Source: Chitinophaga oryzae
GTDB lineage: Bacteria > Bacteroidota > Bacteroidia > Chitinophagales > Chitinophagaceae
Direction: 5' to 3'
Assembly (NCBI RefSeq): GCF_012516375.2
Contig: NZ_CP051204.2
Location: 7,859,501 to 7,923,500, forward strand
Length of the DNA stretch: 64,000 nucleotides
A program made the position numbers and the translations under genes. Shown here piece after piece: positions 1 through 7,618 of this stretch (the first letter of the stretch is position 1; every line of letters starts with the position of its first letter). The notes beneath the pieces were generated by a model, which searched no databases, was not told the origin of the DNA, and saw nothing but the letters and a program-made list of their open reading frames with translations.

Positions 1-923
1 TTACGCAAGGGTTCCTTGAGGTCATGCGAGGCTACGGAGGCAAACTGCTGCAGGTCGTGGTTACTGGCTTCCAGCGACTTGTTGATTTCGACCAGCTCTT
101 CGGTGCGTTCCCGTACTTTCTGCTCCAGTATTTCGTTGGCCTGTTTTTGATGAGCGATATCAGTGAAAGTACCGATCCATTTGCTGATGCCGGCGCTTTC
201 CCGCACGGGGATAATACGCAGCAGGTGGCAGCGGAAGCTGTTGTCTGTACGGTCTTTCAGGTAGACTTCCTTTTCCAGCGGCAGTCCGGCACGCAGGGTG
301 TCATCGAGACATTGCCGCAGGCTCTTGTCCATCGGCAGCGTTTCCGGTAGCTGCTGCAGGCCGTCGGCGTACTTAAACCAGTTGCGGTTGGCGTATTCTA
401 TCTGCCCGTCGGGGGTAACCGTGAAGGCTATCTGGGGCAGCACCTCCAGCATGGTATGCAGTTCATTTACTTTTTCACTGAGCGCGCTCTGCGCCAGCTT
501 GCGGACTTCCACTTCTTCCTGGAGCGACTGGTGCATCTGCTTCAGCTCCTGTGACTGCTGGTAAAGCCGGGAAAAAGTTTTCACCTTCATCAACAGCACA
601 TCGGGATCTACCGGTTTGGTGAGATAGTCGATGCCTCCTGAATCGTAGCCTTTTACAATAAAACGTTTCTCTTTGTTAACGGCAGACAGGAATATGATGG
701 GAATATCTTTCGCTTTGCTGTAGCCGGAGATGGCTTCTGCCACTTCGAAGCCGTCCATGCTGGGCATCTGTACGTCCAGGATGATCAGGGTATAACTGTG
801 CTTCAGTATTTTCTTTAACGCCTCTTCGCCGGACAGGGCTGTATCCACTTCAAACTGATACAGCTCAAGCGTTTTCCGGATGGATAAAATATTCTCTGGC
901 TTATCATCAACAATCAAAATCAT
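1..923 (-). CDS. Response regulator-PAS-histidine kinase (3' end outside the window)
   Basis: Partial gene: the first 307 codons are present and the frame runs open off the left edge. Residues 1-120 form a receiver domain with the acidic pair D6/D7, phospho-acceptor D50 and K103. Residues about 125-160 are a coiled coil, about 155-260 a PAS domain (it reads as far as WIGTFTDIAHQKQ), then a second coiled coil. The last residues, SHDLKEPLR, are the H-box of a histidine kinase with H300 as the phospho-acceptor, so the ATPase domain must lie beyond position 1. It is the last visible gene of the minus-strand operon starting at 6796, 29 nt after cheB. By inference it passes phosphate between its receiver and a partner; the signal is unknown. 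Confidence 0.85.
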   Translation of the reverse strand, partial: MILIVDDKPENILSIRKTLELYQFEVDTALSGEEALKKILKHSYTLIILDVQMPSMDGFEVAEAISGYSKAKDIPIIFLSAVNKEKRFIVKGYDSGGIDYLTKPVDPDVLLMKVKTFSRLYQQSQELKQMHQSLQEEVEVRKLAQSALSEKVNELHTMLEVLPQIAFTVTPDGQIEYANRNWFKYADGLQQLPETLPMDKSLRQCLDDTLRAGLPLEKEVYLKDRTDNSFRCHLLRIIPVRESAGISKWIGTFTDIAHQKQANEILEQKVRERTEELVEINKSLEASNHDLQQFASVASHDLKEPLR

Positions 924-952
924 ACAAAAAATACATTTTCAATAACCATACC

Positions 953-1540
953 TCAACCGGCCAGCACGCCGGCAAAATTATTAATAAAAGAAGCCATTAC
1001 ATCGGCCGCCAGCACATGATCTACCGGCACTGTCTGTATGGCATGACGGGGCATAAAATCCACGGTGGCCGTCTCCGGGTCCTGTACCATAGTAATGCCG
1101 CCGGCCTCGTGTACATCCGCCAGTCCCTCTACGCCGTCGCTGTTGGCGCCGGACAATAATACAGCCATAGTGTCCTCGCCGAATACAGCGGCGGCTGAAC
1201 TGAAGGTAACGTCTATACTGGGCCGGCTGAAGTGTATCTTTTCGGAATAATCCAGGCTCAGGGTGTGGTCTGTTTCCACCAGCAGGTGATAATCTCCTGG
1301 CGCAATGTAAATGGCGCCCGGCAGGAGCGGTTCTTTCTCTTCCGCCTCGTGCACGGGCAACGTGGTTTTGGCTGACAGCAGTTCCGCCAGCATAGAGTCC
1401 GTACGGCTTTGCCGGTGCAGCACAATGATTACTGCGGCATTCATCCGGGAAGACAAACCGGGCAACAACGTCAGGATAGCCTGTAAACCACCGGCGGAGC
1501 CACCGATCAGCACCACACGGGAAGCTGTAGCCATAGACAT
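953..1540 (-). CDS. cheB: CheB-type protein-glutamate methylesterase, catalytic domain only
   Basis: A 195-residue protein consisting only of the CheB methylesterase domain, which hydrolyses glutamyl methyl esters on chemoreceptors in classical systems. The catalytic triad can be read directly: S15 in GGSAGG, H42 in VLHRQ and D135 in SGANSDG. The N-terminal receiver domain that controls classical CheB is missing. It lies 19 nt after cheR in the same operon as two hybrid kinases, and no chemoreceptor, CheA or CheW gene is in the window. Control may come from the neighbouring receivers (inference). Family assignment is secure; the substrate is unknown. Confidence 0.9.
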   Translation of the reverse strand: MSMATASRVVLIGGSAGGLQAILTLLPGLSSRMNAAVIIVLHRQSRTDSMLAELLSAKTTLPVHEAEEKEPLLPGAIYIAPGDYHLLVETDHTLSLDYSEKIHFSRPSIDVTFSSAAAVFGEDTMAVLLSGANSDGVEGLADVHEAGGITMVQDPETATVDFMPRHAIQTVPVDHVLAADVMASFINNFAGVLAG

Positions 1541-1559
1541 AAGGGCAATAATTTATTAA

Positions 1560-2387
1560 TTACAGATGATGTTTACGCCAGATTTTCTCCCTGCCATCCA
1601 GCTGCCTGAACTGTGCCGACACGCTGGTAAAATTAAGCGATTCCTTACTCCCCAGTGCCAGGAAGCCCAGGGGTTCCAGGCTGTCACAAAACAGCCGCAG
1701 CACTTTGTCCTGCAGCGTCTTATTAAAATAGATCAGCACATTCCGGCAGATGATCAGTTGAAATTCATTAAAGGAACCATCCGTCACCAGGTTATGCGGA
1801 GAAAAAATGATCTTTCCGCCGAGGTCCTGCCTGAACTTGGCGTACTCGTAGTTGGCGGTATAGTACGAAGAAAAGTCCTCCAGGCCGCCCGCTTCCATAT
1901 AGTTGCGCGAATATTGCTGCATCTGTGAAAGCGGGAAAATGCCGGTCCGCCCTTTCTCCAGCACGCTGGTGTTGATATCCGTTGCATAAATCACCGATTT
2001 GTGCAACAAGCCTGCTTCTTTCAGCAGGATAGCAAAAGAGTACACTTCTTCCCCCGTAGAACAGCCGGCATGCCATATCCGTATCAGCGGATAAGTGGCC
2101 AGCACCGGCAACACCTGCTGGCGAAGCGCATAATAAAACTGCGGATCACGGAACATCTCCGTTACATTCACCGTGATCTCCTCCACAAAACGCAGTGCAT
2201 AGCCTGCATCTGAAATAATACGATAACGGAATTCGGCGAAGCTCGGGAAACGGTCAGCCTGGAAAAGATGGTTTACCCGCCTGTTAATAGACGCATGCGC
2301 GTACTCGGTGAAGTCGTACCCGTATCTTTCCAGCACATCGTTGAGCAACATGCTTACTTCCTGTTCACTGATATGATTCCTGTGCAC
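1560..2387 (-). CDS. cheR: CheR-type protein-glutamate O-methyltransferase
   Basis: A 275-residue SAM-dependent methyltransferase of the CheR family. An N-terminal helical domain (about 1-75) precedes the Rossmann domain, with EMFRDP near residue 80, the SAM-binding loop HAGCSTGEE near 105, and the late motif ICRNVLIYF near 215. The start is GTG, 3 nt after the stop of the upstream receiver gene; an ATG twelve codons further in would cut the N-terminal domain. With the adjacent cheB it forms a methylation-demethylation pair, but no methyl-accepting protein is nearby, so the target is open. Confidence 0.9.
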   Translation of the reverse strand: MHRNHISEQEVSMLLNDVLERYGYDFTEYAHASINRRVNHLFQADRFPSFAEFRYRIISDAGYALRFVEEITVNVTEMFRDPQFYYALRQQVLPVLATYPLIRIWHAGCSTGEEVYSFAILLKEAGLLHKSVIYATDINTSVLEKGRTGIFPLSQMQQYSRNYMEAGGLEDFSSYYTANYEYAKFRQDLGGKIIFSPHNLVTDGSFNEFQLIICRNVLIYFNKTLQDKVLRLFCDSLEPLGFLALGSKESLNFTSVSAQFRQLDGREKIWRKHHL

Positions 2388-2390
2388 CGG

Positions 2391-2765
2391 CTATACGAAT
2401 AAATATTGATGTAGCTGCGACAGCAACACATCTACATCAACAGGTTTTGAAATATAATCGTCGGCGCCGGCCTCGAGGCATTTCTCCCGGTCGCCCACCA
2501 TGGCTTTGGCCGTGACGGCGATAATCGGCAGATGCGACTCCCCTTCTTTGGCCCGCAGCGCAGCGATGGTTTCATAGCCGTCCATGTCCGGCATCATGAT
2601 ATCCATCAGTACTACGCCTACTTCATGTACACCCTCCAGCAGCGCCAGCCCTTCAGCCCCTGTGGAAGCTGATATGCAGGATATACCCCGGGAGCGCAGC
2701 ACCGCCTTCAGCGCAAAAATATTGCGGGCATCATCATCTATTATCAGTACTTTTTTCTGCTCCAT
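2391..2765 (-). CDS. Single-domain response regulator (CheY-like)
   Basis: A 124-residue stand-alone receiver domain with acidic residues D10-D12, phospho-acceptor D55, the T/A switch region IIAVTAKA and K107 in the SKPVD motif. It closely resembles the C-terminal receiver of the large hybrid kinase just upstream, including the shared string GDREKCL, which points to duplication. It starts 2 nt after that kinase's stop, so the two are translationally coupled. It has no output domain and is likely a phosphate shuttle or an allosteric partner (inference). Confidence 0.9.
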   Translation of the reverse strand: MEQKKVLIIDDDARNIFALKAVLRSRGISCISASTGAEGLALLEGVHEVGVVLMDIMMPDMDGYETIAALRAKEGESHLPIIAVTAKAMVGDREKCLEAGADDYISKPVDVDVLLSQLHQYLFV

Positions 2766-2767
2766 AG

Positions 2768-5700
2768 CTATTTCATGCCTTTATCGTATAACCATACGCG
2801 TAATAAAGAGATTAACTGGTCTACATCCACGGGCTTGGAAATATAATCCGAAGCGCCGGCCTTCAGACATTTCTCCCGGTCGCCCATCATGGCTTTGGCC
2901 GTAACGGCAATCACCGGCAGGTGCGCCATGGACAGTTGTTTTCTGATAGCGGCAATGGCATCATAACCATCCATTTCCGGCATCATCATATCCATGAGTA
3001 CAATATCCACCGTGTGCTCGTTCAGCTGCTGCAATGCTTCTTTGCCGTCTACCGCAGAAAGGACTTTCATCTGATGCATTTCCAGCGCCTTGGTCAGCGA
3101 GAAGATATTCCGTACATCATCGTCGGCAACGAGTACCGTTTTGCCTTTCAGCACTTCGTTGAGCAACGCCGTCTTACCATTGCCGCTCTGTGAGACGGCA
3201 TTATTCTCCGACACCAGGTGCAGGAACAACGACACTTCGTCCAGCATACGCTGATAGGAATGCGCCGTTTTCACCACAATGGAATCAGCGTACTGCCGTA
3301 TACGTTGTTCCTCAGCCCGTGAAAGGCTTTTACCGGTAAAGATGATGATAGGCAGGTTTTCCAGCCCTTTGATTTCCTTGACGGTCTCCAGGGCTTCGTA
3401 AGCCTGCTGGTCCGGGATGCCCATGTCCAGGATCACACAGTCCACATCTTTTTGCTGCAACAGCTGCACGCCTTCGCCTACAGTGCTGCTGATTTCCGAA
3501 TTCACCTGGTAGTTACCGAGGAAATAAGCCAGCGCCTTGGCATGCTTAGCGTTCTCTTCGAGTATCAGCACTTTTTTGGTGGACCGCTGCAGCACAAATT
3601 CCAGTTTTTCAAAGATGTGTTGCATACTTTCCATGGTGACCGGCTTGCTCACAAAGTCCACCGCGCCTTTCATCAGGCTTTCTTTTTTCGCTTCCAGCGA
3701 TGAGATGATATGCACGGGTATCGGACGGGTGGCCGGATCGCTTTTCAGCTCCTCCATCACCTGCCAGCCGTCTTTCACGGGCAACTGGATATCGAGCAGG
3801 ATGCCGACCGGCCTGTACTTACGGGCCAGTTCTCCGGCCATATCTCCTCTTACTGTCACCACGCCTTTATATCCGCGCTGACGGGTGAAGTCGAGCAACG
3901 CTTTTGCAAAATAAGTATCGTCTTCCACAATGAGCACCGTGGAATCTCCCGGCTGGATATGGTCCCGGTCATCAGGAATATCTGCCGGGATCAGCGGCGC
4001 CAGATAAGAGATCCCATCTCTGGCAGACAGTCCTTCATCTACCACGGTAGGTTCTTTAACGGTAGCCGGTGCAAATGCCGGCGCTGCAACCGTCCGCTCA
4101 TTTTTTCGTACTACCGGTACCGTTATAGAGAATTCGCTGCCGTCGTTGCCGTTGCTTACCAGGGAGATATGTCCACCCAGCAGTTTGGCCAGTTCGCGGC
4201 TGATAGACAGCCCCAGCCCGGTGCCGCCGTACTTGCGGCGGGTAGAGCCATCTGCCTGCTGGAAGGCTTCGAAGATCACCTGTTGTTTTTCTTCCGGGAT
4301 ACCGATGCCGGTATCTTTCACGGCAAAACGAATGGTACCCGGTATATCACCCGCCTGCGCCGACAGGGTTACGGAACCTTTGGCAGTAAACTTCAGCGCA
4401 TTGGACAACAGGTTTTTCAATATCTGTTCCAGCCTGGTCTGGTCTGTTTCTATAGACGCCGGCGCGCCGGAAGCAGCAGACAATTGCAGCGTCAGTCCCT
4501 TATCCCGCGCAATCGGCTCAAACAGCGCCTGCATATTGGAGAAAATGTTATCAATCGATACCTGGCTGTATTCCAGCTCCATCTTACCGGATTCTATCTT
4601 CGACAGGTCCAGTATTTCGTCGATCAGCGTCAGCAGTCCTTTACCGGAAGAGTTGATCACCTGTGCATATTCTACCTGGTCTGCATTCAGGTTGTGGTCG
4701 TGGTTTTCAGACAACAACCGCGACAGCAGCAGGATGGAGTTGAGCGGTGTACGCAGCTCGTGCGACATATTGGCGAGGAACTCGGATTTGTATTTTGTGC
4801 TCAGCGCCAGCTCCTCTGCTTTTTTATGGATGTCCAGGTTGCGCTCCACGATGATCTGGTTTTTTTCTTCCAGCAGGCGGCTTCTCTCTTCCAGCTCGGC
4901 ATTGGACTGCATCAGTTCTTCCTGCTGTACTTTCAGTTCTTCTTCCGACACCTGCAGTTTCTGGGTCTGTGCTTCCAGTTCAGCGTTGAGGCTTTCCAGT
5001 TCGCTGTGCTGCACCTGCAGCTCTTCGGCCTGTGACTGTGTTTCTTCCAGCAGTTCCTGCAGGCGGATGCGGCTGCGGGTGCTTTGTATGGCCACCGCTA
5101 TACTGTAGGAGGCCCGCTTCAGGTATTGCAGGGCGCTTTCAGAGAAGGGAAACAACGATCCTATCTCCACCACGCCTTCCGCGATGCCGGCATGTATCAG
5201 CGGCATAATCAGCACGTGTCCCGGTTGGGACGATGCCGTGCCGCCGGCGATATGCAGGAAATCGTCGGGAGCTTCGCGGAGATGGATCAGCCCCCGTTGC
5301 TGCAACGCCTGTCCCATCAGGGTTTTACCGGCAGCCACCACAGGAGGCGCCGGGTACTGGTCTGACAGGGCATGACCTGCGGAGAAATGCAGGTCCCCAT
5401 TCTGCCGGATATAGAGCACGCCTGTTTGTGCGCCGGTATAATTCACGAGATCTGACAGCGCATCGTTGGTGAGGGAATGCATATCTCTTTCTGCCAGCAG
5501 GGTCTCGGTGATCTTGTTGAGCCCGGCTTGTATCCATATTTCCTTTTCATTTGCTTCCCGGAAAACCTTCAGATCGGCTGCCATCTGCACGATCGCATTA
5601 CCCAGCGTATCGTCTGCACTGCGGGGCTTCACGGCAATATTAAAATCTCCCTTCCCAATGCTGTCTGCCGCAATAGCCAGCTCCTGCCCTGTTTGATCGA

Positions 5701-6796
5701 TGGCGCCCAGTGATTTGGAAAGGCTGCCGATGGCATCTTTGGTGCGGATATCGGGCGCTTCGCCGCTCATGCCTTTAGCGATCTTATCGGCTGCAGAACG
5801 AAGAATATTCAAACTCTCCGTGATGGTGTTGGCGGTGTAGGTAACGAAGGCAATAACGATCACCACTATCAGTACCAGGAAAATGAGGTAACGTGTTTTA
5901 AGATCGTTTTCTTTTTGGGAGATGGTACGGGCTTCCCTGCTTACCTTGTCTACAATGCTGCGTTGCAATTGTTTCAGCTGGTCCACTGCCATGCTGGAGT
6001 TGTCCCACCAGGAGTCGGCATTAAAAAGCGTATCTATTTTCCTGTTTTTGATGGTGCTGTTGATGAAATCCGTCGTGATGACCGCCTCGTTGCTTTTCTC
6101 CGCTTTCAGGAGCGCAGCAGCGTAGGCGGGAGAAGACTTATCGAGGAATTCGGCCCGCAGCGAGGCGTACATGTCGTTGTTGTTTTCGATACGGGAGAAA
6201 TCATCCGGCCATACTTCCTTTTTCAGGATGAAGTAATAAATGTCCATACGTATCAGGCCCTGGTAGGCTGCCATCTGCGCCAGCAGGTACTGGGAGCTGA
6301 GGTCCTGCTGCAGGGTTTTCAGCACCGCGATATCGGGCGTACTGGCATGTGCGAGGTTGTTGAGCCGGAAGATCAGGTTGGAATAATAATCCAGCACTTC
6401 CCGCTGCGGCATGGACTTGTTGTCAATCTCTTTTCTTTTTTTCGGAAGCGTATTGAGCAGCGAATAGGTAAAGAACCGGCTATCAGCAGCCAGCAGCCTG
6501 GACTTTACGGCATCGATGGAGAGGTCCGTTTTGGCCCGCTGCATCAGTAGCTCGTTCATAGAATAGTTGCCCAGCACATAGTTGACGCTGGCGCGGCGTT
6601 CCATGTGTATTTCATCGGCCACTTTCATGATAGTGGTAGCTGTATTGACGTCCTGTAGCAGGTTTTCGATGCTGCGGATATCCTCACTCTGTTTGTTGAA
6701 AATCTGGATACCCAGATAGATAAGGCATATCAAGGGAACAATAGCAATCAGGAATAACTTCCTGGGCAGTGGCAGCTGCATAAAAAATTTCTTCAT
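2768..6796 (-). CDS. Hybrid sensor histidine kinase with NIT-like sensor, HAMP, GAF and three receivers
   Basis: A 1342-residue membrane sensor kinase. A transmembrane helix at about 13-30 is followed by a periplasmic helical domain (30-300) resembling nitrate/nitrite-sensing (NIT) domains, a second transmembrane helix at 303-323, a HAMP-like linker, a GAF-like domain (about 420-570), a long Glu/Gln-rich coiled coil (575-660) and the kinase core with H-box MSHELRTP (H679), N-box near 799 and glycine boxes DTGIGIP and GGTGLGL. Three receivers follow, with phospho-acceptors D1002, D1124 and D1269. First gene of the operon running to the left edge. The ligand is unknown; the NIT assignment is by resemblance only. 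Confidence 0.88.
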   Translation of the reverse strand: MKKFFMQLPLPRKLFLIAIVPLICLIYLGIQIFNKQSEDIRSIENLLQDVNTATTIMKVADEIHMERRASVNYVLGNYSMNELLMQRAKTDLSIDAVKSRLLAADSRFFTYSLLNTLPKKRKEIDNKSMPQREVLDYYSNLIFRLNNLAHASTPDIAVLKTLQQDLSSQYLLAQMAAYQGLIRMDIYYFILKKEVWPDDFSRIENNNDMYASLRAEFLDKSSPAYAAALLKAEKSNEAVITTDFINSTIKNRKIDTLFNADSWWDNSSMAVDQLKQLQRSIVDKVSREARTISQKENDLKTRYLIFLVLIVVIVIAFVTYTANTITESLNILRSAADKIAKGMSGEAPDIRTKDAIGSLSKSLGAIDQTGQELAIAADSIGKGDFNIAVKPRSADDTLGNAIVQMAADLKVFREANEKEIWIQAGLNKITETLLAERDMHSLTNDALSDLVNYTGAQTGVLYIRQNGDLHFSAGHALSDQYPAPPVVAAGKTLMGQALQQRGLIHLREAPDDFLHIAGGTASSQPGHVLIMPLIHAGIAEGVVEIGSLFPFSESALQYLKRASYSIAVAIQSTRSRIRLQELLEETQSQAEELQVQHSELESLNAELEAQTQKLQVSEEELKVQQEELMQSNAELEERSRLLEEKNQIIVERNLDIHKKAEELALSTKYKSEFLANMSHELRTPLNSILLLSRLLSENHDHNLNADQVEYAQVINSSGKGLLTLIDEILDLSKIESGKMELEYSQVSIDNIFSNMQALFEPIARDKGLTLQLSAASGAPASIETDQTRLEQILKNLLSNALKFTAKGSVTLSAQAGDIPGTIRFAVKDTGIGIPEEKQQVIFEAFQQADGSTRRKYGGTGLGLSISRELAKLLGGHISLVSNGNDGSEFSITVPVVRKNERTVAAPAFAPATVKEPTVVDEGLSARDGISYLAPLIPADIPDDRDHIQPGDSTVLIVEDDTYFAKALLDFTRQRGYKGVVTVRGDMAGELARKYRPVGILLDIQLPVKDGWQVMEELKSDPATRPIPVHIISSLEAKKESLMKGAVDFVSKPVTMESMQHIFEKLEFVLQRSTKKVLILEENAKHAKALAYFLGNYQVNSEISSTVGEGVQLLQQKDVDCVILDMGIPDQQAYEALETVKEIKGLENLPIIIFTGKSLSRAEEQRIRQYADSIVVKTAHSYQRMLDEVSLFLHLVSENNAVSQSGNGKTALLNEVLKGKTVLVADDDVRNIFSLTKALEMHQMKVLSAVDGKEALQQLNEHTVDIVLMDMMMPEMDGYDAIAAIRKQLSMAHLPVIAVTAKAMMGDREKCLKAGASDYISKPVDVDQLISLLRVWLYDKGMK

Positions 6797-6906
6797 CCGC
6801 CTGAGCTCGTTTAATTTTTATCAGGAAAAAATAAATACCGGGTAAATGGCTTCACAAACCGTATACCTAAGAATAAACCGGTGCTATGAAAATAACAACA
6901 AAATCA

Positions 6907-6914
6907 TAAATTTG
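6907..6914 (+). promoter_or_regulatory. Bacteroidota-type -7 box upstream of the 6934 receiver gene
   Basis: TAAATTTG matches the TAnnTTTG consensus of Bacteroidota primary-sigma promoters. It ends 19 nt before the ATG. No clear TTG element is seen at the expected -33 distance, so this is a candidate only. Confidence 0.3.
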
Positions 6915-6933
6915 TCTTTATTCTAAATCTCAT

Positions 6934-7341
6934 ATGGTGAGCTGTAAGTATTCCTCTGTACTTTTAATTGATGATGATATTGACGACAGGATGATATTTG
7001 GCGACGTGTTGAAGGAATTGGTGCCGGATATTATTTACAATGAAGCCATCAATGGTGAAGATGCCCTGGCCAAGCTGGAAGCAGGGCTTGTACCGGACCT
7101 GATCTTCCTGGACCTGAATATGCCGCGGGTAGACGGCAAGCAGTTCCTGGCAGAATTACGGCAGATAACGCATCTTCGTCATATCCCGGTGATTATCTAT
7201 ACCACCTCGTCCCATGAATCCGATAAAAAGGAAACCCGAGCGCTGGGCGCCTCGTACTTTATTACCAAGCCCAATAGCCTGCACGAGCTGAATCAGCTGC
7301 TAAAAGGTATACTGGAGCATACTATTCAATATTCCCTGTAG
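6934..7341 (+). CDS. Stand-alone response regulator (Rcp1/CheY-like)
   Basis: A 135-residue single receiver domain: acidic triad D13-D15, phospho-acceptor D60 in FLDLNMP, the switch threonines in YTTSS and K112 in ITKP. The LxMPRVDGxxFL pattern after the phospho-acceptor is typical of small regulators paired with phytochrome-like or PAS hybrid kinases in Bacteroidota and cyanobacteria. It diverges from the large kinase gene at 6796 across a 137-nt gap. No DNA-binding output is present. It may serve the neighbouring kinases (inference). Confidence 0.85.
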   Translation: MVSCKYSSVLLIDDDIDDRMIFGDVLKELVPDIIYNEAINGEDALAKLEAGLVPDLIFLDLNMPRVDGKQFLAELRQITHLRHIPVIIYTTSSHESDKKETRALGASYFITKPNSLHELNQLLKGILEHTIQYSL

Positions 7342-7618
7342 CTATACCGCATTGAAAAAGGCCTTGCAAGGAATTGCATGGCCGGATATTTATAATTGTT
7401 AAGATATTCGTTTTTGTTGCCGGAAAGACCTGACAGGACTTGGAAAGTTTCCCCAGACACGCACCCACCGCGGCTTTCCTGTACAGGCAGTGAAATTTTG
7501 CAGCATCCCGATTAATCCAATAAATATATATAAACGATTTTAATATTCAGAAATTGTTTGTGAAGCTGGACAACCTGCTTCAAACTTAATAAATTGCACG
7601 TTCTAATCTAATGGTATT

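Noticed and set aside
953..2387. Classical chemotaxis operon
   Set aside because: cheB and cheR are present, but CheB lacks its receiver and no CheA, CheW or methyl-accepting protein is encoded nearby.
3710..5035. 441-codon plus-strand frame inside the hybrid kinase
   Set aside because: Antisense to the kinase core and receivers; Gln/Phe/Leu-rich shadow translation.
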